A stretch of 64,000 nucleotides of DNA from Apus apus (Eukaryota > Chordata > Aves > Apodiformes > Apodidae). The stretch lies in contig NC_067285.1 in assembly GCF_020740795.1 (NCBI RefSeq), positions 22,092,241-22,156,240 on the forward strand. The letters run 5' to 3'. The notes under the pieces were generated by a model. It searched no databases. It was not told where the DNA came from and saw only the letters and a list, made by a program, of their open reading frames with translations. Positions within the stretch are counted from its first letter, which is position 1. Every line of letters begins with the position of its first letter. Positions 1 through 11,400 of this stretch are shown here, in pieces. The position numbers and the translations under genes were made by a program.

Positions 1-232
1 AATTCCCTTCTTCTGTACACTTCTCACAGTCCTTGAGCGAAACAATTGGGAATTGACAAGGGTATCTTCCAGCAAGGGTAATTGTCAGGTTTGGCTAAAC
101 GAGACTTTCCCTTTTTGGACCAAGCCAACTTCAGATCACTATTTCCAATTAAAAGGTGAACAGTTTCTCACTTTGTTTCCTACTGCTACTCTTGCTGTCA
201 GTACCAATTTCACACAACACCCACACACTCAC
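1..232 (-). other. AP3M1: AP3M1 intron before the last coding exon (partial)
   Basis: This is the 5' part, in minus-strand sense, of the intron that follows the exon ending at 233. The donor reads gtgagtgtg. No match to the expected last AP3M1 exon, which should encode the conserved C-terminal strand ending in VRT, is present in these bases on the minus strand. The terminal exon must lie left of the window. A short open frame on the plus strand at 53-259 shows no recognisable protein and overlaps the exon antisense. Confidence 0.75.
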
Positions 233-3200
233 CTGAAATTGCAAGCTGTTGTATCTTAAACTGGATGTTCAAACTTGGATTCTCCTCTGGCTTGGGGGCT
301 CCAGACTGCAGGTTCACTATGCCTTTCAGGTTTGGTAGCTTTTGAGGGGTGATTTTGCCAACATCCCATGTTAACACCTTTGTCAGGAAATAGAAAACAG
401 TAGCAGTAGCTTTCTAGGAAACCAGCTATGAGGTTAAGTTCATGTCAAGCTTTTAGTTTGCAGGCTGGCTACAGAAAGTAGCCTGGTAGCCTTGAGAATT
501 ATCCCACCAGCTGGAAGATGGCAGGTAGCATGGTTAGGGCTCCTACAAGTACAGTGACTTTTCCTTCCGGACATTTTGTTTGTCCTGTCAGTGTTAGTAG
601 TTTTGAGCACCTACTATTCAGTTTCTTTAGTAATGGTGATTGTTCCTGTTGTCACATTGGGTCAGCTAGATCCATGAAGCAAGGATAGTAAGCAACACAT
701 AGTTCATAGGAACTTAACTATAAGAAGAGGAGCAGGGTACTTGGCAAAAAGAGATGTTTAAGATCGCCTAACTTTCCTGAGGCTCACTTGTTTCTCATTG
801 ATTCTTACACCTTAAATAAGATACATGGAACCAAACTGGCCCTTTACTTGTCCTCAAGAAGTTTTTTTCCTCTTATCACAAACTTAAAATTGCTGATAAA
901 TGCAGTTACAATCCAACTAGTTATTCCAGTTCTTTATAAAAAACACAGTATAATTCTGCAGAGAGGGAAGGAGACTTCAAACTGTTTTATTGGTGTTTTC
1001 CTTTTTAAAAGATCTGATCTTTTTGAAACTAAATGTTACTTGGAGAGCTCCCACTTAAAATGCAAATCAAATGCTGACTGGGATATTCCGAGGGCAGCAG
1101 AAAGCTCAGAGCAGGGTGTTAGAGCCAGCTGAATGAATTGGCTCAGACTGCACTTGAGCAAAACAGTTCCTGGGTACTAAAAAGCATCAGCAGCTTTAGG
1201 TCTCAAACCACAACTAAGAGGTAAGAATGCAGGACTCCCAAGATAGTTTTTCAGACCTTTTGCCTTCCTTCCTGTGTGTCTAGAGGCAGATCTTCTAGAA
1301 GAGTTGTTAGCTTGTTTTTTGTTATTGTGGTTTTTTTTTGTTTTTTTGTTTTTCCTCATCTGCTCCCTGTGTTTCTGGCTACCTATTTTCATATATACTG
1401 CATTTTCTCCAGATAGATATATTTTAAAGAGCATAGATTCCAACACACACCATAGCTGAAATGAACAGCATAATACTGCTGCATCCACTAGAGTTATATA
1501 TTAGGGCTGTCAAGGAGCAGAGGGAGAGGGGAAGGGAAAGGAGAATAATAAAACCAGGAATCATTACTGGTGTGTATCTAACTTTGAATAAGTAAATGTT
1601 GAAGAGATGGTTTTTAATTATAACATATGCCAAAGGGAAAGCTTTCTGCAAAGGATGGAACACTGCTCCAGTGTTCTGCAATATGTATTACTTGTTCTAA
1701 TGTTGTCTTAGATATTGAAATAAATTAAAACTGAAGACTTACCTTAGTAACTGGGTCAAATGTGTAGCTGCCTTGTGTAGAGGTGAGGTTCATATTAAGT
1801 ACAGCCTTTGGCATGTGAACTGTCATGACAACTCCTTCTACTGTTTTCCCCATATTCTGTTTCGGCCCAATGGTAACATCAAATCTTCCTGAAGAACTGT
1901 TTTCCTTAAAACTGATCACATGTTTCACATATACAGGAATGGCTACCAAGCTGAAAAGAGAAGACAGGAGCTGAATGCATCCTGGCTACTTCTCTGCTTG
2001 AGAAAACAAAGCTCTTTCTCATAAACAGTTCTTGTGTTCCTGGCAGGTATTCAAGTTAGAATCAGTTTGTTTTATAAGTGCAAAGTGATACTCAGATCTT
2101 CATCATTATTACGGAAGTGATTTTATTAGCAGAGAATCACAGGAAAAAAAGGATTTTCTTCCGTATCACTTGTCCTAGAGTTTTTCCCCTGCACCTGTTT
2201 ATTTTTGAAAGCAATCTCACTGAGCCAATTCTCAGAACAGCCAGCAGTAAAATCAGACTTAGTTCGTAAATATCTGCAGTTTAGACTTCTTTGCTTTATT
2301 CTTTTTATGAAGATCAGAGCCCTCTATGTAGACATACTTAGCCACCAAGTGTCTAGCAGTAACAATGATTACCAGGAATGAAGAGCCCTATATTACTGTT
2401 ATGTGTTGTTTATCCCACTGTAAAATTATTTCTGACTATCAGCAGCTCACTGAAAACCTGTTTTCTTGTTTTAGAGGGGACAGGGCAACAGATGAGACAA
2501 AACCTGAGAAACCTGCATTTTAGCAACAATGCCAATTTCCCCCAGAACAAGGAGAAATCTGCAGTTCCTCAGATAAAAAGCAGTAGATTGTGTATCTGAA
2601 GAAACAGTGTGTCTAAACAGAAACGTACTTCTGTGAACTGACACGGTAGGAGATCAATCTGAAATTCCCATCCGGAGGAATAAAGGAAAGAACTCTCTCA
2701 GACTCCCAGCGTTTGAATCGAATACATGGGTGGAAGCTGACGTCATCCAGCAGCCGTGGATTCTGTAAGTAGTGGCAGAGTGGTAAGTGAAATCTCATAA
2801 AGTATCAGCAGTTTGAACTAGCTACTGAACTCTACACAATTCCTTTTTCTTAGACTCTTAAGTATAATTCCTAACCATTATCTGAGACATGTTACTGAGC
2901 TAGATGGACTTCTGGGCTGATCTGGTATAGCAGTTCCTGCAAAGGTATTTTTATGCACAGACAAAAGCCATTCTAACTACTGAGCAATGCAGCAACTTCT
3001 ACAATATAATGCAACACTTCTTATATTTCATATGTGTAACAAGTTAAGGAGCAATTGTATTCTTAAAATTGTTTACCTCTGATCATTGAGCAAAATAAAA
3101 CCCGAGCAATTAAAATTCCCAAATATATGATAAGTTTACCATGAAAGAAAGAGAAAGATCTGGCATTCCCGAGAGCTTAATACATGAATCAATAACACCT

Positions 3201-6200
3201 TGGATTTCTGCAAACACTGTGGAACCTGTGAGGGGAAAAAAAAAAGACACTTGACTTTATTACCAAGGCCCTAACAAACATTGTGAACTGTGCTAGAGGG
3301 CACAGATGACATTTGCACAACACTGAAGAACATGCCAAGCACAGATAGGAAAGGTCATTCCAGTTACCTGTGGCCTGAGCAGCTTGCTAAAATACATAAG
3401 CCAGAGCAAAGAGCTTGTCCCAAATCAGCTAATTATATTGGTGCCAGCTGTTACACAGAACTTGTACTGGATGTACTTGAACTGGTTGCCAGCAATAAGC
3501 AAATAAGAATTTCAAAAGGTGCCAGCTCTGAATCTTTCTTTCATCCCTGTCCCCTATCTCCAGAAAATTAGCAAGTTATGCAGTGGTGCAGGGAAGCTGA
3601 AGAACATGAAAACACAGTTAGTTGGTGCTATAAAGCTCCAAATAACCTTGGCCTTCATAAGCAAGGCTTGTTTAACACTGAGTTTACATATTCATTTTGA
3701 TATTAAATACATCTATAGAAAAAAAAAAAAGCCTCCCTAGCCAAGAATATAAAGCATCTTATTCAGGAAAGGCTCATGACCTTAAATGCTGTATAAGGAC
3801 AGAAAGGCATGAGCAAGACTCCGGACTAATCAGCCCTAGAAGCAAAGGTTACTTTAGAAGATCTGTTGAAACTATGGCTGGTCTAGTCAAGAAGAAGGAG
3901 AAACTGTGAGTTAATACTTTGCCTGAAAAGAAGTGATCTTGTTTCAGGTGAAAGCAGTGATATACCTATGAAACAACATAACATCCCTATTCTAGGGAAG
4001 CAACCTTATCTAGAAGTTCTTAGTTCTAGTGAAAGTCAGGAAAAAAGATTCTTCCATTACCAGTCCTTAAGGGATCAGAGTAGAAAAAAGTAGCTATGAC
4101 AAGTTCAGTGGATCCTCAGTAGGAACTTTAAACACTCACTGGACACTGATTGGGCTTGAAATACATATAGAAATACAAACATAATGTTGATTGTAACTCC
4201 TCAGATGAAGTACTTACACTTCTCTTGGGAATCCTATTGACCTAGGGACAGTAACAGCTGTCAGGGTGTTCTGACTGTGATTGCCACTTTATTAAGAGTT
4301 TCAAGACAGTGAAAATAAGAGCTGCACAACATCTATTTATGACTGACTTATCCAGTTCAAGAGTGGCCAAAGCATTTGTTGAGCTGGTGTCACCAATGGT
4401 GACTACTGCTACATCAGCAGTAGTCAATGAAGGTATCAGAGACTTGCTCCCTGCCCCATACCACCACAAAATGGTGTCATACAGTCTTCAGCTTTACTAA
4501 TTCATAGTCCCAATAATGAACAAAACAGCAGGCTCTTGCAGCAAAGCAGTTTTCTTTTGGATTAGTTTTTTTCTCCTACTTGGCCTGGGCAACATTTACA
4601 CAAACATTACCAGATTCTTTCTCAGAATTAATTTCAGATTAAATATTTTTGTATTTTAAAAAACCATGTTTCATTTACAGAAAAGAAAGGAGTATTATTA
4701 TGTTTCATAGTATCTGGCTCTAGTTTATAAGCAAAACAATGCTGTCCCGTTATTTTGCACCAAGTTTTGTCTCGCTATCAGAAAATGCTAATGAAAGCTT
4801 TTGTCTTGCTCACCTGAGGGCCTACAAGGACTACAGGAAATTGTTGGCCGTAAAAATGGAAGCTAATTTTCTCATCACATTTATAACTCGAACTATTTTT
4901 GGCCATTTATATCTCTTAAGAGATAATCAATATACAAGCAGAAAACATCTAAGTACAGAATATTTCTTGTGGGTGTTTTTGAAGCAGCCTAGAGCATATT
5001 ACTGTTTTAAGATAAGCTGAAGAACTATATTTGGGCATGTAATTTTAAATTGTGTATTTCTATTTAAGATATAGATTCATGTATATAAAACAGTGGTTGG
5101 ACTGTAATCTCTCAACATTAGCAGCTAAATGTAAACACATTCAACAAACAAAAATGAATCAGCAAGGCATCTTACCTGATTTGTCTATAATTGCATCAAT
5201 TTCTTCAATGACATCAAAATAGGCTTCATTGTTTGTGTATTTTACCCCTGCTCTGCGCCAAGGAATGTTGGACAACTGTCCGGTGGGAAGTGTGTCACCC
5301 ACATTACTACTGCCTTAAAAATGAAAAGGAACTCAACATCAGTAATTGATTACAAGAGGAGTGTTTCAACTGCCAAAATTAACAATCAAAGCAAGATTAG
5401 CCCCCAAGAACTGCAGATGAGAACCTAGGCTGCTAAAACTTAATTCACTGATGATGTGAATGCACTTTCAGGATGTGTCCTGACTGAAGAGTTTTCAGAC
5501 TATATTTTGCACAGCAAAAGACAAGGTTCAAGTCAGCACAGGGTCTGAGCTTGAGTAGATGTGGGGCTAGATCTTGCAAAGAATTTCATCACTGTGATTA
5601 AAGACATTGCATCTCCTTAAACATGCTTTCCTGTTCTCTTAAAAGTTTTATTTGGCTGCCTTCAGGGCTGATTTGCTGATCAGAGTTGTTAGGAAAAAAG
5701 TTTTGAAAGAAACCTTAGCGAGGGCTCCCACCCACTTTGTTTGGGAGCAGCTGTGCTGAGGCTCTCACCCTTGGTACCCACCTGAGCTACCTTGCAGCAA
5801 CATGACAGCCACGTCTACACCTGATCATTTGCAAAACTGATCCAGACTTTGGCCCATAGACTTCACTTTCTGGTTTGACCTGTCTCTGTTGGACTTCACT
5901 GGCAAGATTACCCTGTTATCATCTGATCCTGACCCTGACCTGTTGGCTCAACTTCTGGGTACCTACCTTAACAGTGATGCCCCTGTCTGCCTTGCTGTTA
6001 CCTTTGGCTTCTAGTTCTTAATACCACCCAGTGTGAGAAAAAGGCTTCCTGAGCTACCTAGTTACAAAGTAAACTCTTGATTCTTTAAAAAGGAGGGGGA
6101 AAAAAAAAAAATCACTTGTGGGGCTTAGCTGACAGATCTTGCAATCCTAGTATAGTGAAAACTCTTCCAGAAGTACAGGTCACGCTTGCTTCTGCCCTTT

Positions 6201-8478
6201 AGCACAATGAATATGTCAAGTGTATTCTGCCACATTAGAAAGTGGCTATAATTCCTACACAACCTGCTGTGTAGGCCCCCTTCTAGTAGACAAAAAAAGG
6301 AAGTTTTTTATTGTTTTGAGCTAGTAAAATAACGCACAGAGAAAAAAAACCCAAACCCTTCCTGGGCAGGTGCTTTAGGCTCCCAGGGAATTCTAACAAG
6401 ACTTTAGATAAAATAAGAGGATTTGATGCTGAAACCCTTGGCTTCAGAAGTCTTAATTCCCCTTACAGTGGTTGCATCTTGTCCAATAACATTATAGATA
6501 CTTTTCACAGGTACTACTATCCAAAAACATGTTTTAAAAAAGCATAAACCAACAAAACTCAAAAACTAGAAATTAAAGCTGATGAGATTCATATCCAAAG
6601 ATTTAACCATGCGTTCCGCCTCAAAGACCAGCTCCTCCAAGTACTACCTCTGTGTGACCCAGCAGCCCACATACTACCCTTCTCTAACACAACACACAGG
6701 CGAACACCTTGCAGATGTCTGACCCCATGTGATACTTCATGGGGTACCTCCCTTGCGCCTGCATGCCAGATAAGCAGATTCCACCAGCTCAGCTGACAGA
6801 CATTTGGCTCCGTCAGTGCAAGATATACTTGACGGATGTCAACAGTGGTGGGGGTGGTGAGAAGACTGAAGACAGGCTATTAGTTTCCCTTCATGATACC
6901 TGTTCCTAGCCAGCAAATATTAGGTATCTGTTATATACCTTTCTATAATGATTTCTCATAAAATGCATAACCTTCTCCAATGCTCCTCAGTTATTCAAGG
7001 CTTGAGGCTAGCTCTGTACCAATCCCAGAGCACCTGTCTCCAGTATGTGCTTTCTGTGCTGGTAACTGCTATTCCTAAGGGACTTTGGCAGCTGTGGCTT
7101 GTCTAGATAGTGCCACTGGGGATCAAAGGGGCCAGGCGTAAACTGCAAGCAAGGAGGAAGTTGCTCTTCTTCAACTCTTAATTCTGAGAAGTGGCAGGAC
7201 AGCTACCTCACCTTACAGATTTACCCCAATATGATTATTTATTTTTAGCTATAAAGCATGATGGGGCTTTCTTTTTAAGCAGCCAGTCACTGCTGAAAAT
7301 TTTCATACCTGTGATGGAGTTGACAACGGAACGCAAAATTGTGGGAGGCTTAATCAGCTCCTTCAGTATGTTAGATTCTGTTGCCAGTGGAAAGCCATTG
7401 TCTAACATTTCTTCTAGAAGTTCATACACAATAACTACATTGTCCTTAATTGCAGTCTCAGAACATTCACCAAAGTAATCCTAAACAAATCAGAGATTAC
7501 AAAGGAGAGGATTTTTATCCCTGTTAAAATGCTTTGCAAAAGTTTGCTTGTTTGATTACAGAAACCGTCCAGTCTATCAAGGAATTTTGGTGCCTGAACT
7601 GACTAGCTAATTCTATAGTCTGATAACATCCTATGTCAAGGTTACATGTATCATCTCATTAGAAATAAAGGCAGCATGAACAGTGAAACTAGTGTAATCT
7701 GGTTTACTAGTACATATGTCCCAAAGGTTCTCCCACTGTGAACATTAACACATCTTCCATTAGAAGACTTGTAAAGTAAGGAGATGATCTTTTGGCAATG
7801 CTCAGTCTTCACAGAGATTCCTTTATTTACAGTATCTGTGAAATATATTGAAAACTGACTTGAGCTTCACAGCTTATTCCTCCCTCCAGAGTGTTCATGA
7901 CAGCGTGCTCCTTTTCATCTATATAACATGAACAGTACAAAAGCTTACAGAAAAAAAAAATAAAAGACAGCAATTACAAAGTGGGATTTGGCTTTAAGTG
8001 CATGTGCACTGGTAACTAGAAATCGATTGAATACACAACATATGCCTTATTGCCGTTAGTATTCTTATAAACCAGTGTTTGACTTAAAAATTGCAAACGA
8101 GAAATATACTGAACAGGAGAGTTTATTACCTCTCTATGAACAAAATTTATACAAATATCCCCTTTTAATTTTTTTCAGTTTTAAAATTATTTAATGGTAA
8201 CTGACCTGGAAAGTATCTGCTACTCGGTGCAGAAATTCAATTACAAAGAGTGGTGGCACTTCTGTCTGTATGACAGACACAAAGAAGATTTTATCCCGAT
8301 AGATGCTGATGAGGTAGTGATGCGGTGTTGAGATGACAGGAGGCACATTCTCAACATCGATTGCTTTCTCCTGAGCTTCAAAGAAATAGTCACACACAGA
8401 CTGGCTCACAACACTCTTCCAGTGCTTCTCCAAGAATATATCACCAGAACAGTTTATAAGAAACAGGCTGTGGATCAT
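1..8478 (-). CDS. AP3M1: AP3M1, AP-3 complex subunit mu-1 (joined exons, 3' end off the window)
   Basis: The coding sequence is join(8478..8206, 7480..7309, 5313..5176, 3225..3140, 2762..2629, 1950..1743, 377..233) on the minus strand, continuing beyond base 1. All seven exons have AG acceptors and GT donors, and their phases join without a break. The product is the medium chain of the heterotetrameric AP-3 adaptor, which binds tyrosine-based YxxPhi signals and sorts cargo from endosomes or TGN to lysosomes and related organelles. The N-terminal longin-like domain (about residues 1-140) is followed by a linker and the mu homology domain (from about residue 175). Residues 1-385 are present. 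Adding the usual last exon of 33 codons gives 418 aa, the known vertebrate length. I see no internal stop or frameshift. The assignment to AP3M1 rather than the paralogue AP3M2 rests on recognised sequence and the adjacent ADK gene. Confidence 0.96.
233..377 (-). CDS. AP3M1: AP3M1 coding exon 7 of 8
   Basis: The exon has 145 bp: 48 codons plus one base (residues 338-385 and the first base of G386). It begins VLTWDVGKI and includes the conserved stretch GAPKPEENPSLNIQFK in the C-terminal mu homology domain. The acceptor is at 379-378 (cctgacaaag) and the donor at 232-231 (CAG|gtgagt). The phase matches the preceding exon, which ends on a complete codon. Confidence 0.95.
378..1742 (-). other. 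AP3M1: AP3M1 intron between coding exons 6 and 7
   Basis: An intron of 1365 bp with donor gtaagtctt at 1742. It holds T-rich tracts near 1316-1352 and several short open frames without recognisable domains. I see no other gene and no clear mobile element. Confidence 0.85.
1743..1950 (-). CDS. AP3M1: AP3M1 coding exon 6 of 8
   Basis: The exon has 208 bp: the last base of codon 268 plus 69 codons (residues 269-337). It starts LVAIPVYVKH and contains GPKQNMGKT and GSYTFDPVTK, all typical of the mu homology domain of AP-3 mu. The acceptor is ttctcttttcag (ag at 1952-1951) and the donor is AAG|gtaagt at 1742. Confidence 0.97.
1951..2628 (-). other. AP3M1: AP3M1 intron between coding exons 5 and 6
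   Basis: An intron of 678 bp, donor gtacgt at 2628. Apart from short open frames that look like chance, I see nothing in it. Confidence 0.85.
2629..2762 (-). CDS. AP3M1: AP3M1 coding exon 5 of 8
   Basis: The exon has 134 bp: 44 codons plus two bases (residues 224-267 and part of N268). It encodes NPRLLDDVSFHPCIRFKRW and continues through PPDGNFRLISYRVSSQ. This is one of the most conserved parts of the mu homology domain, in the region that forms the YxxPhi cargo pocket. The acceptor is cttacag (ag at 2764-2763) and the donor AA|gtacgt at 2628-2627. Confidence 0.97.
2763..3139 (-). other. AP3M1: AP3M1 intron between coding exons 4 and 5
   Basis: An intron of 377 bp, donor gtaaac at 3139. It contains a short old repeat-like segment (2887-2944), listed separately, and otherwise A+T-rich sequence without features. 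Confidence 0.85.
2887..2944 (+). repeat. Short relic resembling an amniote CR1/L3-type LINE 3' end
   Basis: The segment reads like the common amniote LINE tail with the pattern gagctagatggac, ctggtctgatc and cagttcctgc. I recognise this wording from old CR1/L3-like 3' ends and SINE tails of reptiles and birds. It is short and diverged, so the family and limits are uncertain. Confidence 0.4.
3140..3225 (-). CDS. AP3M1: AP3M1 coding exon 4 of 8
   Basis: The exon has 86 bp: two bases completing codon 195, then 28 codons ending in ATG (residues 195-223). It encodes STVFAEIQGVIDSCIKLSG and then MPDLSLSFM, entering the mu homology domain. The acceptor is ctcacag (ag at 3227-3226) and the donor ATG|gtaaac at 3139-3138. 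It is too short to stand out as an open frame and was found by following the protein. Confidence 0.95.
3226..5175 (-). other. AP3M1: AP3M1 intron between coding exons 3 and 4
   Basis: An intron of 1950 bp, donor gtaagatgcc at 5175. It contains a poly(A) run near 3719-3730 and a paired hairpin at 4389-4425, listed separately. The antisense open frames at 3290-3909, 4309-4500 and 4739-5020 have no recognisable domain. Confidence 0.85.
4389..4425. repeat. Two overlapping perfect hairpins
   Basis: GTCACC-aat-GGTGAC (4389-4403) overlaps GACTACTGCT-acatc-AGCAGTAGTC (4401-4425). The second has 10-bp perfect arms and a 5-base loop. The two stems share three bases, so only one can form at a time on a strand. 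No function is evident; it may be the core of an old palindromic element. Confidence 0.6.
5176..5313 (-). CDS. AP3M1: AP3M1 coding exon 3 of 8
   Basis: The exon has 138 bp with two leading and one trailing base (residues 149-194). It encodes SSNVGDTLPTGQLSNIPWRR and then AGVKYTNNEAYFDVIEEIDA. This is the linker between the longin-like domain and the mu homology domain plus the first strand of the latter. The acceptor ttttaag is at 5315-5314, a weak polypyrimidine tract, and the donor is CAG|gtaag at 5175-5174. Confidence 0.95.
5314..7308 (-). other. AP3M1: AP3M1 intron between coding exons 2 and 3
   Basis: An intron of 1995 bp, donor gtatgaaaat at 7308. About 5700-6040 is more G+C-rich and full of TG/CA dinucleotides where CpG might once have stood, as in a decayed methylated repeat, but I cannot name a family. 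Poly(A) lies near 6101-6111. No gene is seen. Confidence 0.8.
7309..7480 (-). CDS. AP3M1: AP3M1 coding exon 2 of 8
   Basis: The exon has 172 bp: 57 codons plus one base (residues 92-148 and part of G149). It begins DYFGECSETAIKDN and continues with VYELLEEMLDNGFPLATES, the classic C-terminal helices of the longin-like domain of mu adaptins, ending PPTILRSVVNSIT. The acceptor is gatttgtttag (ag at 7482-7481) and the donor ACAG|gtatg at 7308-7307. Confidence 0.97.
7481..8205 (-). other. AP3M1: AP3M1 intron between coding exons 1 and 2
   Basis: An intron of 725 bp, donor gtcagttacc at 8205. It has an A-rich run near 7950-7960. I see no other element. Confidence 0.85.
8206..8478 (-). CDS. AP3M1: AP3M1 coding exon 1 of 8 (start codon)
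   Basis: The exon has 91 codons. It begins MIHSLFLINCSGDIFLEKHW, the conserved N-terminus of AP-3 mu and the first strands of the longin-like domain, and ends HRVADTFQ. The ATG at 8478 has A at -3 and A at +4. The exon itself starts at 8481, three bases before the ATG, after the acceptor gttttcaacag. An upstream in-frame ATG at 8496 would add six residues but lies in the intron side of this acceptor, so it is not used. The donor is CAG|gtcag at 8205-8204. Confidence 0.97.
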
Positions 8479-11400
8479 TTTCTGTTGAAAACACATTCAA
8501 AGAAGTTAAAATGAACAAAAGGATATGAACACTGACATTATTTCTTCTCTCAGATTTCCTTTCTTACAACACTTATTCTTTATTAGCAGACACTGTGAAT
8601 TTAAGAAAAAAAAATTGCTTTGCTGCTTTCTTTAAATGGCATTTCCTTTATTTAGAGAAATGTTCCACTACAAAATACCTCACAGGGGATTAAGGCACTA
8701 ACATATTTCACGATGTAAGCAAGAACCTAGCACCCTTGATTTCAACTTTAATCCCTAGTTGGTATTTGTAATTTGTTTCTTAAAGAAAAGCTGGCTCTCA
8801 TGGGTTGGCACTCACTTAAACATGTTCGGGAACATGTAAGGGTAACATACTAGAAGTTTCCTATGGCAGTGGAGTTTGCCTAACATTTATATTCTTGACA
8901 AAAAATTGCTCTATCTTAAAGTTATAGCTGTTTAGCTTGTCAGCCTTCAGCTACTGAACTTCAAAAGTGTTTTTTATTCACTAGTTGATTGGTCTTTTAC
9001 TTACAATCTATGCCAAGCTGCACTGGGATAAAAGGTTGGAATTAATTAAAAGTACACAAAACTAGTTTAAATCTGATTTAATGAATAAAATTGCCTCATA
9101 TGTGCTTGGCACATATGAAATATGTTTACACAATATTTTACACTTAAAAACTAACTCACTCATGAAAAAGGGGAACATGAACTGCAGATAAGGAATGTAA
9201 CTATTTTTTCTCTATCTTTAAAGGTTTTCAAATAACATGCCTCGGCCACTGATCCTTTATTTTATTCATGGGACAAGAAGCTTATCTGTCTTTAAAAAAA
9301 ACCTAATTCCCAGCCTATTTCTCAACTTTCAACGAGGCAGTAAGTGAACTAAGTTCACTTAGTGAATAAATAAGTGAATAAACTATTTTATGCACATCTA
9401 CAGAGGAGATAAATGATATCAGACTTCTGTTTATCTCTTTAGCCTTTACATGAGACAGATACAGTGCTCTGGTTCCCTGCAGCATAACCATCCTCTGATA
9501 AAAATAAAGTCCAAGTTTAAACTTGGGCTTAGATAATAAAACAAATTGTAACCCAAGCACTTGTTCCTCAAGGTGGAGCTAATCTGGTACTTACATGCTG
9601 CATACATTTATTTTGTAGTTGAAGAAGCTGCCCCTTCTAGATATTCATCCCTTTTGCCTTCCAGGTATTGATTTAAGCAGGTCTGTGTCTCTGCAATTAT
9701 CTATATTAGAAAACTGGTCCAGCCATAAATTGACCCAGAAAAAGGAGTTTCTGGTCATATTGCTTCCTCATGCAAGTTACTACATTGCCAGAGAGTACTA
9801 CAGCTGGTGCAAACCAGATGGTAGAAATGCGCAGATTACCAGTTCTGAATTGAAGTTTATTTAGGTTTTGGAGGAATTCAAACATGATTGGAAAGAGAAC
9901 AAACAGTTATTGGGCATCCACACCTTGAAACAGAAAGACCACTATCAACCCTTCAAGTCCAAGAGAAGTCAAATACATATATCAAAAGACTTATCGTAAT
10001 TTTCATTAATCTTAGGATGTTTGGCCAGGATCATGCCAGAAAATGCGGATGAAATTTGCTCCTTCTCTAATGTTAACTGGTACACAAACGTGAAGACAGC
10101 ACAGAAATATCTAGAAGTAACTGGCCCAGTCCCATGGAGATTTTAAGGAGTCTAAACACTGCATGATTAAGCCTCATTTCAAAATACCGGAATAAGCACC
10201 TGGATCCATCCAGAGTGAGCTCTTGTTCCTATGTCTGACTCTAAACTGCCCAGATTACTAGGCTGACCTCCCAACACACTTGTAACACTAAAAAATTACC
10301 TGGCCCTGCAGATCTTGAGTAAACAAAAGTATGTCTTCCAAAACTCATCAGAGAAGGTGAAAAAGGACTAGTAAAGAAGGTAGTTAGCATGCTAGTTCCC
10401 TCTACCTGTCAGCAGATGTGGAAAAGGAGCCAGATCCAGCTTTCTAAATTCTAAACTCCAGCTGCTTCTTCACATTCATTATAACAATGTGCTCATCTTC
10501 ATGGGGCCTTGCCAGGTCTTAGATACCTCCTGCTAAGAGTACACTGTTTTTGGTGGCAGACACAAAAAGACCAGTAGTTAAAATGTGGAATGAAAAATCC
10601 AACTAAGTCAATATGATATATAAGAGGAAGTTTGTTTGGAAACTGTGACTACCAATTTGCTTAAGAGTGTGAAAGGAAACAAAGCTATGAAGTGCTATTA
10701 TGTCTTTCTACTGTATCTCTCTTGGATCAAATTAATCTCTAATTTATTTGGTAAAAAAAAAAAAAAGAGAAAACTTTAATACTGTGAGTACAGCATTCTT
10801 ATAAAGGAGCCTTCAAACAATTTCTTTAATCCAGTTCAACTGAACATGTTGTGAATTTAGCCAGCACTGAACATTAAAACCCTCCAAAATCTCCTGGACA
10901 GTCACACAACAGTGGCAAGTATAATCAACCACTGAATGTCAGTATTGTTCCACACCAAGCCAGCCCAAACATATGAAGGTGATCAGCTATAAAGCTTAGA
11001 ACAGTCCTGTGTACATTTTAATATGGATACAATAGCACAGCTGTTAACAAATATAAGACCCTATTCCTATTAAACACATGTAAAGCTGCATAGGAGAGAG
11101 TTTCAGTAGAAGCCTGACTTCATTCCAGAGGACTTGATCTACAGCCTACTGTGAAGAAGCTACGCTGGACTGCAGGCTGCTTCAGACAGTACTCACACAA
11201 ACTGTATCAGGTGCTTTTGACAGTGTTTTTAAGCCCTAGGAGTTGTCTTGCTGTTATTGCTCATACAGATTCTATTGATGGGAAATGACTGCTTTCTCAC
11301 AATACACTTTTAACATGCACAGCCGTGCAGCAGGCCAACATAATCACTACGTATTTACAGACACTTGGTTCTACTGAGTCTACAGCAAGCTCCTGGCACA

